Assembly: GCA_021151825.1 (NCBI GenBank)
Contig: JAGKWQ010000017.1
Span: 5,017 to 69,016 of the forward strand
DNA length: 64,000 bases
From: Cellvibrionaceae bacterium
GTDB lineage: Bacteria > Pseudomonadota > Gammaproteobacteria > Pseudomonadales > Cellvibrionaceae
Direction of reading: 5' to 3'
The notes beneath the pieces are model-generated. The model had not been told where the DNA came from, ran no database searches, and was given only the letters and a program-made list of their open reading frames with translations. The position numbers were made by a program, and so were the translations under genes. This document shows, in pieces, positions 25,835 through 32,461 of the stretch. The first letter of the stretch is position 1; each line of letters opens with the position of its first letter.

Positions 25835-27475
25835 TTAATGCTCTGAAGCTTCTGCCGCACCAATGCCCGTTTGCGAACGAACAAATTGTGCATCAAAGGC
25901 CGCTTGTTCAGTTTTTGCCGCTGCGGAATGATCCAGCAATGAAAAAATCCAGATACCAATAAACGCTACGCTTACTGAGAAAATCGCGGGATATTTGTAA
26001 GGGAAAATGGCTTCTTTATTACCGAATGCATCTACCCACACTGTCGGGCCGATAAATACCAATATTACGGCGGTTAATAGCCCTAACGAACCACCAATCA
26101 CCGCACCGCGTGTAGTGAGTTTACGCCAGTACATACTGAGCAATAAAATCGGGAAGTTAGCACTGGCGGCAACACAGAAGGCGAGTCCCACCATGAATGC
26201 AACGTTTTGGTTTTCAAATACAATACCCAATAATACTGCAATTACACCGAGGGTGATTGTTGCGATACGTGAAGCGCGCATTTCTTTTTGCTCGTTACGC
26301 TCACCTTTCAGGATCAATGTGGAATAGAGATCGTGAGAAATTGCACTGGAACCGGCGAGTGTTAAACCGGAAACTACCGCGAGAATAGTGGCGAAGGCAA
26401 CCGCTGAAATAAAACCAAGCAATAAATCTCCGCCTACCGCTTGGGACAAATGAATGGCTGCCATATTTGTCCCACCATTCAGTGCACCATTGGTGAAATA
26501 TTCAGGGTGAGCCGCTAGTAAAACAATTGCGCCGAAACCAATGATAAAGGTAAGGATATAAAAATAACCGATAAAACCAGTTGCATAAAATACAGAGCGA
26601 CGTGCTTGTACGGCATCGCGCACGGTAAAGAAACGCATCAAAATATGTGGCAAGCCCGCAGTACCGAACATCAGTGCCATGCCTAACGAAATAGCAGAGA
26701 TAGGATCAGATACCAATGTTCCCGGTGCCATAATAGCTTCGCCTTTGCTGTGCACTTTAATTGCTTCGGCAAACATATTTTCAAAACTGAATCCAAAGTG
26801 CACCATCACCAATATGGCCATCAGGGTTGCGCCAGAAAGTAACAGGATGGCTTTAATTAATTGCACCCAGGTAGTAGCGAGCATACCGCCAAAGGTGACA
26901 TAGAAGGTCATCAATACGCCGACAATGATAACGGCAGTTTCATATTGCATTCCAAATAACAATTCAATGAGTTTTCCGGCACCAACCATTTGTGCGATCA
27001 AATAAAAAATCACAGTGACGAGCGAGCCACTCGCCGCGAGTATGCGAATGGGTTTTTGCTGTAAACGAAAAGAGGCAACATCGGCAAAGGTATACTTACC
27101 TAAATTTCGCAATGGCTCGGCAATTAGCAATAACACCAGGGGCCAGCCGACTAAAAATCCGATCGCATAAATTAATCCATCAAAACCGGATAAATACACC
27201 AGGCCCGCAATCCCGAGGAATGAAGCTGCAGACATATAATCACCTGCAATCGCCAATCCATTCTGGAAACCGGTAATACCACCACCCGCAGCATAAAAGT
27301 CTTTGGTGGTTTTGGTGCGCTTGGATGCCCAAACTGTAATACCCAATGTAAGTACCACAAACAAAACAAACATAAAAATTGCAGAATCAGGAGCCATGCT
27401 TTTTGATTGAGCTAAAGCGGGCAGGCTGATCATTGCGATCAGCAATAGGGGCAGACGTGAAAAAATATTCATCAT
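25835..27475 (-). CDS. actP: Cation/acetate symporter ActP
   Basis: Sodium:solute symporter (SSS family) taking up acetate and short carboxylates. The 546 residues match E. coli ActP (549). A signal-like N-terminus is followed by about 13 membrane helices. Family landmarks are TKDFYAAGGGITGFQNGLAIAGDYMSAASFLG, given here by its start and end only in meaning, and LPHILMRFFTVRDA near the middle. The DUF485 partner gene sits immediately upstream with a 4-base overlap, the standard yjcH-actP pair. The downstream-acting two-component pair at 28-29.7 kb may regulate it, but that is only positional. Confidence 0.95.
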   Translation of the reverse strand: MMNIFSRLPLLLIAMISLPALAQSKSMAPDSAIFMFVLFVVLTLGITVWASKRTKTTKDFYAAGGGITGFQNGLAIAGDYMSAASFLGIAGLVYLSGFDGLIYAIGFLVGWPLVLLLIAEPLRNLGKYTFADVASFRLQQKPIRILAASGSLVTVIFYLIAQMVGAGKLIELLFGMQYETAVIIVGVLMTFYVTFGGMLATTWVQLIKAILLLSGATLMAILVMVHFGFSFENMFAEAIKVHSKGEAIMAPGTLVSDPISAISLGMALMFGTAGLPHILMRFFTVRDAVQARRSVFYATGFIGYFYILTFIIGFGAIVLLAAHPEYFTNGALNGGTNMAAIHLSQAVGGDLLLGFISAVAFATILAVVSGLTLAGSSAISHDLYSTLILKGERNEQKEMRASRIATITLGVIAVLLGIVFENQNVAFMVGLAFCVAASANFPILLLSMYWRKLTTRGAVIGGSLGLLTAVILVFIGPTVWVDAFGNKEAIFPYKYPAIFSVSVAFIGIWIFSLLDHSAAAKTEQAAFDAQFVRSQTGIGAAEASEH

Positions 27476-27780
27476 TTCAATGCCTCTGCTTTTTTGATAA
27501 TCGCTTGATTTAATGGCTCAAGTACACGGTTGGCGTAGTACACATAAATACCGGTAATGACAAAGCAAAGTAGGATGATGCCCAGGCCAAGTGCAATACC
27601 CAGTGAAGTTACTCCAGTGCCAATGGTGCTGCCCAATGATTCGGGAGTAAAACCGATTGCCAGAATCAACGCAAAATACGCTGTAATAATGACGATGGAG
27701 AGCGGCCACATAATTTTTTTGCGTGCGCGGGTCAGGGCCGCGTACTCCGGCCACTGCCGGATAGTTTCAGTATGGTTCAT
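27472..27780 (-). CDS. yjcH: DUF485 membrane protein (YjcH)
   Basis: Small inner-membrane protein of 102 residues with two hydrophobic helices (about 26-46 and 60-84). It is the conserved partner of ActP, probably affecting its assembly or activity. The family segment is WPEYAALTRARKKIMWPLS near the N-terminus. The stop overlaps the actP start by 4 bases, indicating coupled translation. Confidence 0.92.
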   Translation of the reverse strand: MNHTETIRQWPEYAALTRARKKIMWPLSIVIITAYFALILAIGFTPESLGSTIGTGVTSLGIALGLGIILLCFVITGIYVYYANRVLEPLNQAIIKKAEALK

Positions 27781-27965
27781 AGGTTTCCCTGTTCTTTATG
27801 GGTTTTAGTGCAGGTAATGATTGGGTCGTGTGGCGGCCTTGTGTTACCGCGATTTATGTATTTTTGTTATCGCTGTTGGTACCGCAGGTTTTGGCGGGTA
27901 GGGGATTTTAGCAGCCATTGCGCTGCAACAGGAATAGTGTAACAGGGGAATTAACGCCGATTTGT

Positions 27966-27987
27966 ACCGGGTTTTGGAGAACCCGGT
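27966..27987. terminator. Hairpin just after the LuxR-type response regulator gene
   Basis: ACCGGGTT and AACCCGGT pair around a 6-base loop, ending 4 bases before the regulator's stop on the minus strand. A T-run is present only on the plus-strand side, so termination of the minus-strand transcript is uncertain. Confidence 0.45.
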
Positions 27988-27991
27988 TTTG

Positions 27992-28588
27992 CTAGATCCA
28001 CCCTTTCTGGCGGGCTATGCGTGCAGCATCCACACGATTAACCGCATGAAGCTTGGCGATAGCTTCGGAGAGATAATTGCGCACTGTGCCTTCCGACAAA
28101 CAAAGTACAGTAGCAATTTCCGCGGTGGTTTTACCTTCTGCCGCCAAACGCAAGGCGCGGCGCTCTTTGTCATTTAACGGGTCCGCTTCGCCTAACGCCA
28201 TCATTGCCAATTCACCATCGATAACGCGTTTGCCCTCCATCACTTTGTAGATGGCTTCAATTAATTGTTCGGACGGTGCATCTTTTAATAAAAAACCGGC
28301 AACACCCATATCAATTGCGCGGCGAATATAACCGGAGCGACCAAAAGTAGTGATGATGATGGTTTTTGTTTGCAGTTTTTGTTGTAGAACCCATTGAGCC
28401 AATTCCAAACCTGAACGGCCGGGCATTTCAATATCGGTTAATAAAATATCGTAACTATTTTGTTTCATTAGCAGCCAGGCACGGTCACCGTCTTCTGCCT
28501 GGGTAATTTCAAAACCGGTTTCCATTCCTAACAGTGCCGCCAATGCGCCACGCACCATGGATTGATCTTCAGCTAATAAAATTTTCAT
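27992..28588 (-). CDS. NarL/LuxR-family response regulator (DesR-like)
   Basis: DNA-binding partner of the adjacent sensor kinase. The 198-residue protein has a receiver with acidic pocket in LLAEDQSMVRG, phospho-acceptor Asp in DILLTDIEMPGRSG (about residue 53) and Thr and Lys in TTFGR and LLKDAPS. A LuxR helix-turn-helix follows (about 135-195), with TTAEIATVLCLSEGTVRNYLSEAIAKL. It is encoded 15 bases after the kinase gene in one operon. A TGACA-AA-TGTCA palindrome at 29849-29860, upstream of the kinase, is a possible autoregulatory site. Its closest architecture is the DesR/YvfU type. Confidence 0.9.
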   Translation of the reverse strand: MKILLAEDQSMVRGALAALLGMETGFEITQAEDGDRAWLLMKQNSYDILLTDIEMPGRSGLELAQWVLQQKLQTKTIIITTFGRSGYIRRAIDMGVAGFLLKDAPSEQLIEAIYKVMEGKRVIDGELAMMALGEADPLNDKERRALRLAAEGKTTAEIATVLCLSEGTVRNYLSEAIAKLHAVNRVDAARIARQKGWI

Positions 28589-28603
28589 TGTTATATATGA
28601 CTC

Positions 28604-29695
28604 TTAACGATGCAGCTCGCGTGTAGGTAATGAAATAATAAATTCACAGCCCTTGTGAATAGACGATTGCAAATCGCCCGCTAGCGCATGTAACCGCTCT
28701 TGAATTCCTTGTAATCCATTGCCAGGTGTTAGCGATGTAACTTCTCCGTTGTCGCGCATTTTTACCTGGATTTTATCGCATGCTTTACTGAACTCTATTT
28801 GGCAATGGTTGCCTTTACTGTGACGTAAAATATTGGTGGTTAGTTCAGTCAGGGCGAGAATTATCGCCGTTTCCGCGCGGGGCGATAATTGTGGAATATC
28901 GCCGTTCAGCTCTACTACAAAGCCCTTTTGCCGTAGCCGTTCACACAATTCCATCACTTCACCGGAAAGACCGCGATGCTTGTAGCCTGACACTGTTTGG
29001 CGCACAAGGCTTAAACTATTCCGTGCAATCTGGTGCAGTTCTGATAAATGTTGCTGCACGGATTCATGTTTTTCTTGCTTCAATAATTTTTCTGCCAGTT
29101 CAGCTTTCAAGGCGATGCTCGACAGCGTATGCCCCAAAATGTCGTGCAGGTCGCGCGCAATACGTTCACGTTCTGCAATTACTGCAAGTTGTTCAATTTC
29201 CTGATGGCTTTTTAATAAATTTGAACGCGCATCCATTCGCATGCGTTCAACATAACCAATAATCCCGATTGAAATTAAACCCGACAGCGCCGGAAATGCA
29301 AAAAAGGGAAACGGGTAATTAAATTGATAATGCAGGGCCAAAATCAGACCGGTCAATACGGCAGTAATCATCAGCCATGTTTTGGTACGATAAGAAAAAC
29401 CAATCACAAAACCGACATAAGAAAAAAATGTACTGGAGCCGGGAGAGTAGGGCGTAATAATAATTGCCAGCAAAACAATCGCGGCTACCGGTTTCCATAT
29501 ATGTTGAGGTTTTGATTGGATGGCCCAGATATAGAAAGCAACAAATAAGAGATAGGCACCGATAAACAATCCCAGTTTGAATTCACCCCAAGGCATGTAA
29601 TAGAGCGGGACAAAGTACCAAAGACTGAAAATCAACCATACCCATGATTTGGCGGAATGGAGTGAACCGGGGCATTGTTCTGGCCGGTGGTGCAT
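28604..29695 (-). CDS. DesK-like sensor histidine kinase
   Basis: Membrane sensor of the HisKA_3 group. The 363-residue protein has about five membrane helices in the first 145 residues with almost no periplasmic domain, a short coiled coil, the phospho-acceptor motif ERIARDLHDILGHTLSSIAL and the ATPase core with LTELTTNILRHSKG and GNGLQGIQERLHAL. Members of this type sense membrane state or envelope stress (DesK senses fluidity). The stimulus here is unknown. It forms an operon with the regulator downstream and lies divergent from the SPFH operon. Confidence 0.9.
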   Translation of the reverse strand: MHHRPEQCPGSLHSAKSWVWLIFSLWYFVPLYYMPWGEFKLGLFIGAYLLFVAFYIWAIQSKPQHIWKPVAAIVLLAIIITPYSPGSSTFFSYVGFVIGFSYRTKTWLMITAVLTGLILALHYQFNYPFPFFAFPALSGLISIGIIGYVERMRMDARSNLLKSHQEIEQLAVIAERERIARDLHDILGHTLSSIALKAELAEKLLKQEKHESVQQHLSELHQIARNSLSLVRQTVSGYKHRGLSGEVMELCERLRQKGFVVELNGDIPQLSPRAETAIILALTELTTNILRHSKGNHCQIEFSKACDKIQVKMRDNGEVTSLTPGNGLQGIQERLHALAGDLQSSIHKGCEFIISLPTRELHR

Positions 29696-29848
29696 AAAGA
29701 GATACCTGAATTGATACCAGCATTAGATGTGAAAATCTATTATGGACTCATCGCCCTGAAGACTTAAATACTCAGCGCCTGAATGTGTAGCAAATAGTGT
29801 GGCGCAAACCGGGAATCAAAACTATCTCTCCCCGTCATCAGTCGGGTA

Positions 29849-29860
29849 TGACAAATGTCA
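29849..29860. promoter_or_regulatory. Palindrome TGACA-AA-TGTCA in kinase/SPFH divergent region
   Basis: Perfect 5-bp arms around AA, 154 bases upstream of the sensor kinase start and 86 upstream of the SPFH gene. NarL/DesR-type regulators often bind short palindromes, so this may be the site of the adjacent response regulator. Inference from position only. Confidence 0.4.
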
Positions 29861-29873
29861 GACAAATAAATAG

Positions 29874-29902
29874 TTTACAGATTACTTTGTTTGTATTATT
29901 TT
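29874..29902 (+). promoter_or_regulatory. Promoter of the SPFH-RHH operon
   Basis: TTTACA (29874-29879) and TATTTT (29897-29902) lie 17 bp apart, placing the start within the inverted repeat at 29901-29921. AAGGAG lies just before the GTG start. Confidence 0.55.
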
Positions 29903-29921
29903 GATATCTAAATGATATCAA
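29901..29921. promoter_or_regulatory. Operator-like inverted repeat TTGATATC-N5-GATATCAA
   Basis: Perfect 8-bp arms directly after the predicted -10 box and over the start site, a classic repressor position. The operon encodes a ribbon-helix-helix protein, and such proteins commonly bind symmetric operators of their own promoters, so autorepression is the simplest inference. Confidence 0.6.
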
Positions 29922-29945
29922 TCGATAGCTCAAAAGGAGAAAATC

Positions 29946-30806
29946 GTGGTTAATGAAACCGAAGCTCGCAGTGGATCGGGATACTTTTTATTAGTGGTAT
30001 TACTCATTCTCCAGCTGGCCAGCGGTGGCGCTATATTCTTTTTGCCGGGGTTTATAAAAATCGTGGCAATTCTGGCCGCCATTCTTATTTTTATCTGCTG
30101 GTTTGGGTTTTATATGGTGCAGCCTAATCAGGGGAAGGTGCTGCAGTTGTTCGGCCAATATGCCGGAACTGATCGTGCAAATGGTTTGCGCTGGGCGAAC
30201 CCGCTGTATTCCAAGCAATCAGTGAGTTTGCGGGTACGTAACTTTGAGTCTGGGCGTTTGAAGGTAAATGACGCTAATGGCAATCCCATTGAAATTGCGG
30301 CAGTTATTGTATGGAAAGTAGTGGATACGGCCGAAGCGGTATTTGAAGTGGATGATTATGAGAACTATGTAACCATCCAAAGTGAAGCGGCGTTGCGCAA
30401 CCTGGCTACAACGTACCCTTATGAACACGATACTGAAGATGAGCGTCTATCTTTGCGTAGCGATTCCAATGTGATCGCCCAAAAATTAAAAAATGAGGTA
30501 CAGGATCGCTTGCAAAAAGCTGGTGTGGATGTGCTTGAGGCACGCTTGAGTCACTTGGCATATGCACCGGAAATCGCCCAGGCAATGTTGCAGCGCCAGC
30601 AAGCCAGTGCGGTATTGGCGGCGCGCAAAATTATTGTGCAGGGCGCGGTAGGTATGGTGAGTGATGCATTGGAGCAATTAAAGGCTTTGGACGTTGTGGA
30701 GCTGGATGCCGAGCGCAAGGCTGCCATGGTGAGTAATTTACTGGTGGTGCTTTGCGGTGATCAGCAAGCAAAACCTGTCATTAATACCGGCACCATTTAT
30801 TCGTAA
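29946..30806 (+). CDS. SPFH/Band-7 domain membrane protein
   Basis: Membrane-microdomain scaffold-type protein of the slipin/flotillin superfamily. It starts with GTG 29946 after an AAGGAG site. Of its 286 residues, two adjacent hydrophobic helices occupy about 12-58. The Band-7 domain runs about 60-250, with VQPNQGKVLQLFGQYAG, the phrase EIAAVIVWKVVDTAEAVFEVDDYENYV and a helical AxxxRRQQAS-like segment (MLQRQQASAVLAARKIIVQGA). The partner ribbon-helix-helix gene follows after 12 bases; this pairing recurs in proteobacteria and actinobacteria. Function is not established. Confidence 0.9.
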   Translation: MVNETEARSGSGYFLLVVLLILQLASGGAIFFLPGFIKIVAILAAILIFICWFGFYMVQPNQGKVLQLFGQYAGTDRANGLRWANPLYSKQSVSLRVRNFESGRLKVNDANGNPIEIAAVIVWKVVDTAEAVFEVDDYENYVTIQSEAALRNLATTYPYEHDTEDERLSLRSDSNVIAQKLKNEVQDRLQKAGVDVLEARLSHLAYAPEIAQAMLQRQQASAVLAARKIIVQGAVGMVSDALEQLKALDVVELDAERKAAMVSNLLVVLCGDQQAKPVINTGTIYS

Positions 30807-30818
30807 CAGGTTATTGTT

Positions 30819-31031
30819 GTGACTAAAAAATCATTTCCTCTGCGAATTAACGAACAAGTCATTGCTGCAATGCAACGTTGGGCAGACGATGACTTGCGTA
30901 GCCTGAATGCGCAAATTGAATTTGTTCTGCGTGATGCGTTGGTAAAAAGCGGGCGGGTAAAGCTTGTGCAGAAAGTTATAACCGATGTAGAGCCGCTAGA
31001 AGGTGATGACGTTGGCGAGGAGGCAATGTGA
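30819..31031 (+). CDS. Arc-type ribbon-helix-helix DNA-binding protein
   Basis: A 70-residue probable transcription factor starting with GTG 30819. KKSFPLRINEQVIAAMQRWA gives the N-terminal strand and first helix; SLNAQIEFVLRDALVKSG gives the second helix with the Arc-like pattern. The acidic tail (about 53-70) is unusual for the minimal fold and may mediate contact with the SPFH protein. It probably represses its operon through the repeat at 29901-29921. Confidence 0.85.
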   Translation: MTKKSFPLRINEQVIAAMQRWADDDLRSLNAQIEFVLRDALVKSGRVKLVQKVITDVEPLEGDDVGEEAM

Positions 31032-31070
31032 TCAGATGGATTTATCGTTGTCTTTAAACACGTCACATAA

Positions 31071-31106
31071 AAGAACAGCAACATGTGTTGCTGTTCTTCA
31101 TCTCTT
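31071..31106. terminator. Terminator between RHH gene and GntR gene
   Basis: AAGAACAGCAACA pairs perfectly with TGTTGCTGTTCTT around two bases (13-bp stem), followed by a T-rich tract on the plus strand. It separates convergent genes. Confidence 0.85.
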
Positions 31107-31112
31107 CTTTTT

Positions 31113-31832
31113 TTAAATAAAATATTCTGGATGTTCCTGGGGGATGACTTCCAGAATGTTGTACACATCCTTCAAATGCACACTCATGGCAGCAGCAGAC
31201 TTTTCCGCTGAGCCCGCTTTAATTGCTTTTATAATCGCCGCATGCTGGCTGAGCACACGTTTGTATTGCCCACTTACATGTAAACTTAAGTTACGTACGC
31301 GATCCATGTGCGCCTTTTCGGCTTCGATTAACGTGGCGGCACGTGGATATTGGGTAAAACCTGCCAGAGTTTGATGAAATTGATCATCCAGGTTCTGAAA
31401 TGCGAGCGCATCATCATCAGCCGCTGCTGTTTTTTGATCGGCGATAATTTTCTCGCAGGCATCTACGGCCTCTTCGCGAATACTTTCATTGGTATTGGCT
31501 GCCAATTGTGTAACAACTGCTACCTCCAGCGCTTCTCGGATGAAACGTGCTTCCAGGATTTTTTCCATGCTGAATTTAGTCACATAGGTTCCGCGTTGGG
31601 GAAGTACCTCTACAAAACCAATATTGGAAAGCTGGATTAACGCTTCACGCACTGGTGTACGACTAACACCGAATTGTTGTGCGAGAGCTGTTTCGGAAAT
31701 CATCTGGCCTGGTAGCAATTCCATGCTGATGATGGCATCGCGCACAAAGCCAAATATCTGACTGGCTGCCGGTCGGTCATAAGACAAACCCTTGGAATCT
31801 GGGCGCATATTAATAAGAGGCTGTTTAGCCAC
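31113..31832 (-). CDS. GntR-family regulator with FCD ligand domain
   Basis: Transcription factor of the FadR/FCD branch. The winged helix-turn-helix (about 25-85) includes LPGQMISETALAQQFGVSRT followed by PVREALIQLSNIGFV and the wing VLPQRGTYV. The all-helical FCD domain (about 90-225) has metal or ligand residues in the patterns ARFIREALEVAV, FQNLDDQFHQTL and HAAIIKAIKAGS. Length is 239 residues. Ligands of this group are often sugar acids or organic acids; the target is unknown. It is flanked upstream by a long non-coding region. Confidence 0.9.
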   Translation of the reverse strand: MAKQPLINMRPDSKGLSYDRPAASQIFGFVRDAIISMELLPGQMISETALAQQFGVSRTPVREALIQLSNIGFVEVLPQRGTYVTKFSMEKILEARFIREALEVAVVTQLAANTNESIREEAVDACEKIIADQKTAAADDDALAFQNLDDQFHQTLAGFTQYPRAATLIEAEKAHMDRVRNLSLHVSGQYKRVLSQHAAIIKAIKAGSAEKSAAAMSVHLKDVYNILEVIPQEHPEYFI

Positions 31833-32158
31833 GTTAAATCTCCTTCAGTAATGAAGACTGCGAATGTTATTGATACGGTCTGGTGCCATCAAAACCCTAA
31901 ACAGATTGTGCCTTGTTATGTGCCTAAAGGCTATTTGCCCGGGAAAATAACCAAGTCGTATGGTTTGAATGCGATGGCTCATGCAGCTTCCCTTGTTGTA
32001 TCTACAGCATAGCTATAGCCAGGACTTTATGAAGGGGGGAAAGCAAACAAACCCTATGTTAAATCATATGCCAATCCTAGGGAATTTATGGTTATCAATA
32101 AAAATTGAATCATCTGCAAAACAAATGAAAAAATCTTAAAGTCATAATGACAAAAAGC
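31833..32158. other. Non-coding region upstream of the GntR gene
   Basis: About 325 bases without a convincing gene. It must hold the GntR promoter on the minus strand. ATGTTAAATCATAT near 32054 is AT-rich and partly symmetric and could be a regulator site, but support is slight. The small-RNA promoter begins at 32159. Confidence 0.35.
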
Positions 32159-32187
32159 TTGACCCACTAGTATGCAAGAGGTAGGAT
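32159..32187 (+). promoter_or_regulatory. Promoter of candidate hairpin small RNA (TTGACC-17-TAGGAT)
   Basis: TTGACC at 32159-32164 and TAGGAT at 32182-32187 with 17 bp spacing. The predicted start, near 32194, falls at the foot of the long perfect hairpin. Confidence 0.6.
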
Positions 32188-32193
32188 TCATTC

Positions 32194-32279
32194 AATGTTT
32201 ACTGAACCATCGCCGATGGTTCAGTAAACAGGGGTTGTGTTTGACCTTATTCTGGCGGAGTTTTTCCGCCAGTTTTTTT
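32194..32279 (+). ncRNA. Candidate small RNA with a 17-bp perfect 5' stem
   Basis: The predicted 86-nt transcript begins with a near-complete hairpin: TGTTTACTGAACCATCG (32196-32212), one central base, then its exact reverse complement (32214-32230). A 21-base single-stranded linker with GGGGTTGTGTTTGACC follows, then the terminator stem. No reading frame is present. The 5' hairpin, exposed linker and terminator match the usual plan of a stable trans-acting RNA. No known family was recognised. Alternatively the repeat is a protein-binding palindrome, but its placement right at the predicted start favours RNA. Confidence 0.6.
32252..32279 (+). terminator. Terminator of the candidate hairpin small RNA
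   Basis: CTGGCGGA pairs with TCCGCCAG around five bases and is followed by seven Ts. Confidence 0.9.
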
Positions 32280-32320
32280 GAGCTTGTAGTTCTCCCTGTA
32301 CATTTTTGACCTCTCCATTT

Positions 32321-32346
32321 AGCAGCCCGTTTTGGGCTGCTTTTTT
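32321..32346 (+). terminator. Second plus-strand terminator downstream of the small RNA
   Basis: AGCAGCCC pairs with GGGCTGCT around five bases, then a T-run. A TTTTTGACCTCTCC segment just before it resembles the TTTGACCTTATTC before the first terminator, so it may end a second, related short RNA, for which no clear promoter was found. Confidence 0.8.
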
Positions 32347-32408
32347 ATTTGGGCGATTGCACTAAAACGCCTGGATTAAATTAACATCCTGCTATTTCTC
32401 GCAGTTAT

Positions 32409-32446
32409 AAAAAAGCGAGCCAGGAACTAACCGGGCTCGCTTTTTT
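32409..32446. terminator. Bidirectional terminator after the DUF349 gene
   Basis: GCGAGCC pairs with GGCTCGC, with six As before and six Ts after, 16 bases from the DUF349 stop on the minus strand. Confidence 0.88.
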
Positions 32447-32461
32447 ACTTTGTTGGTATGA

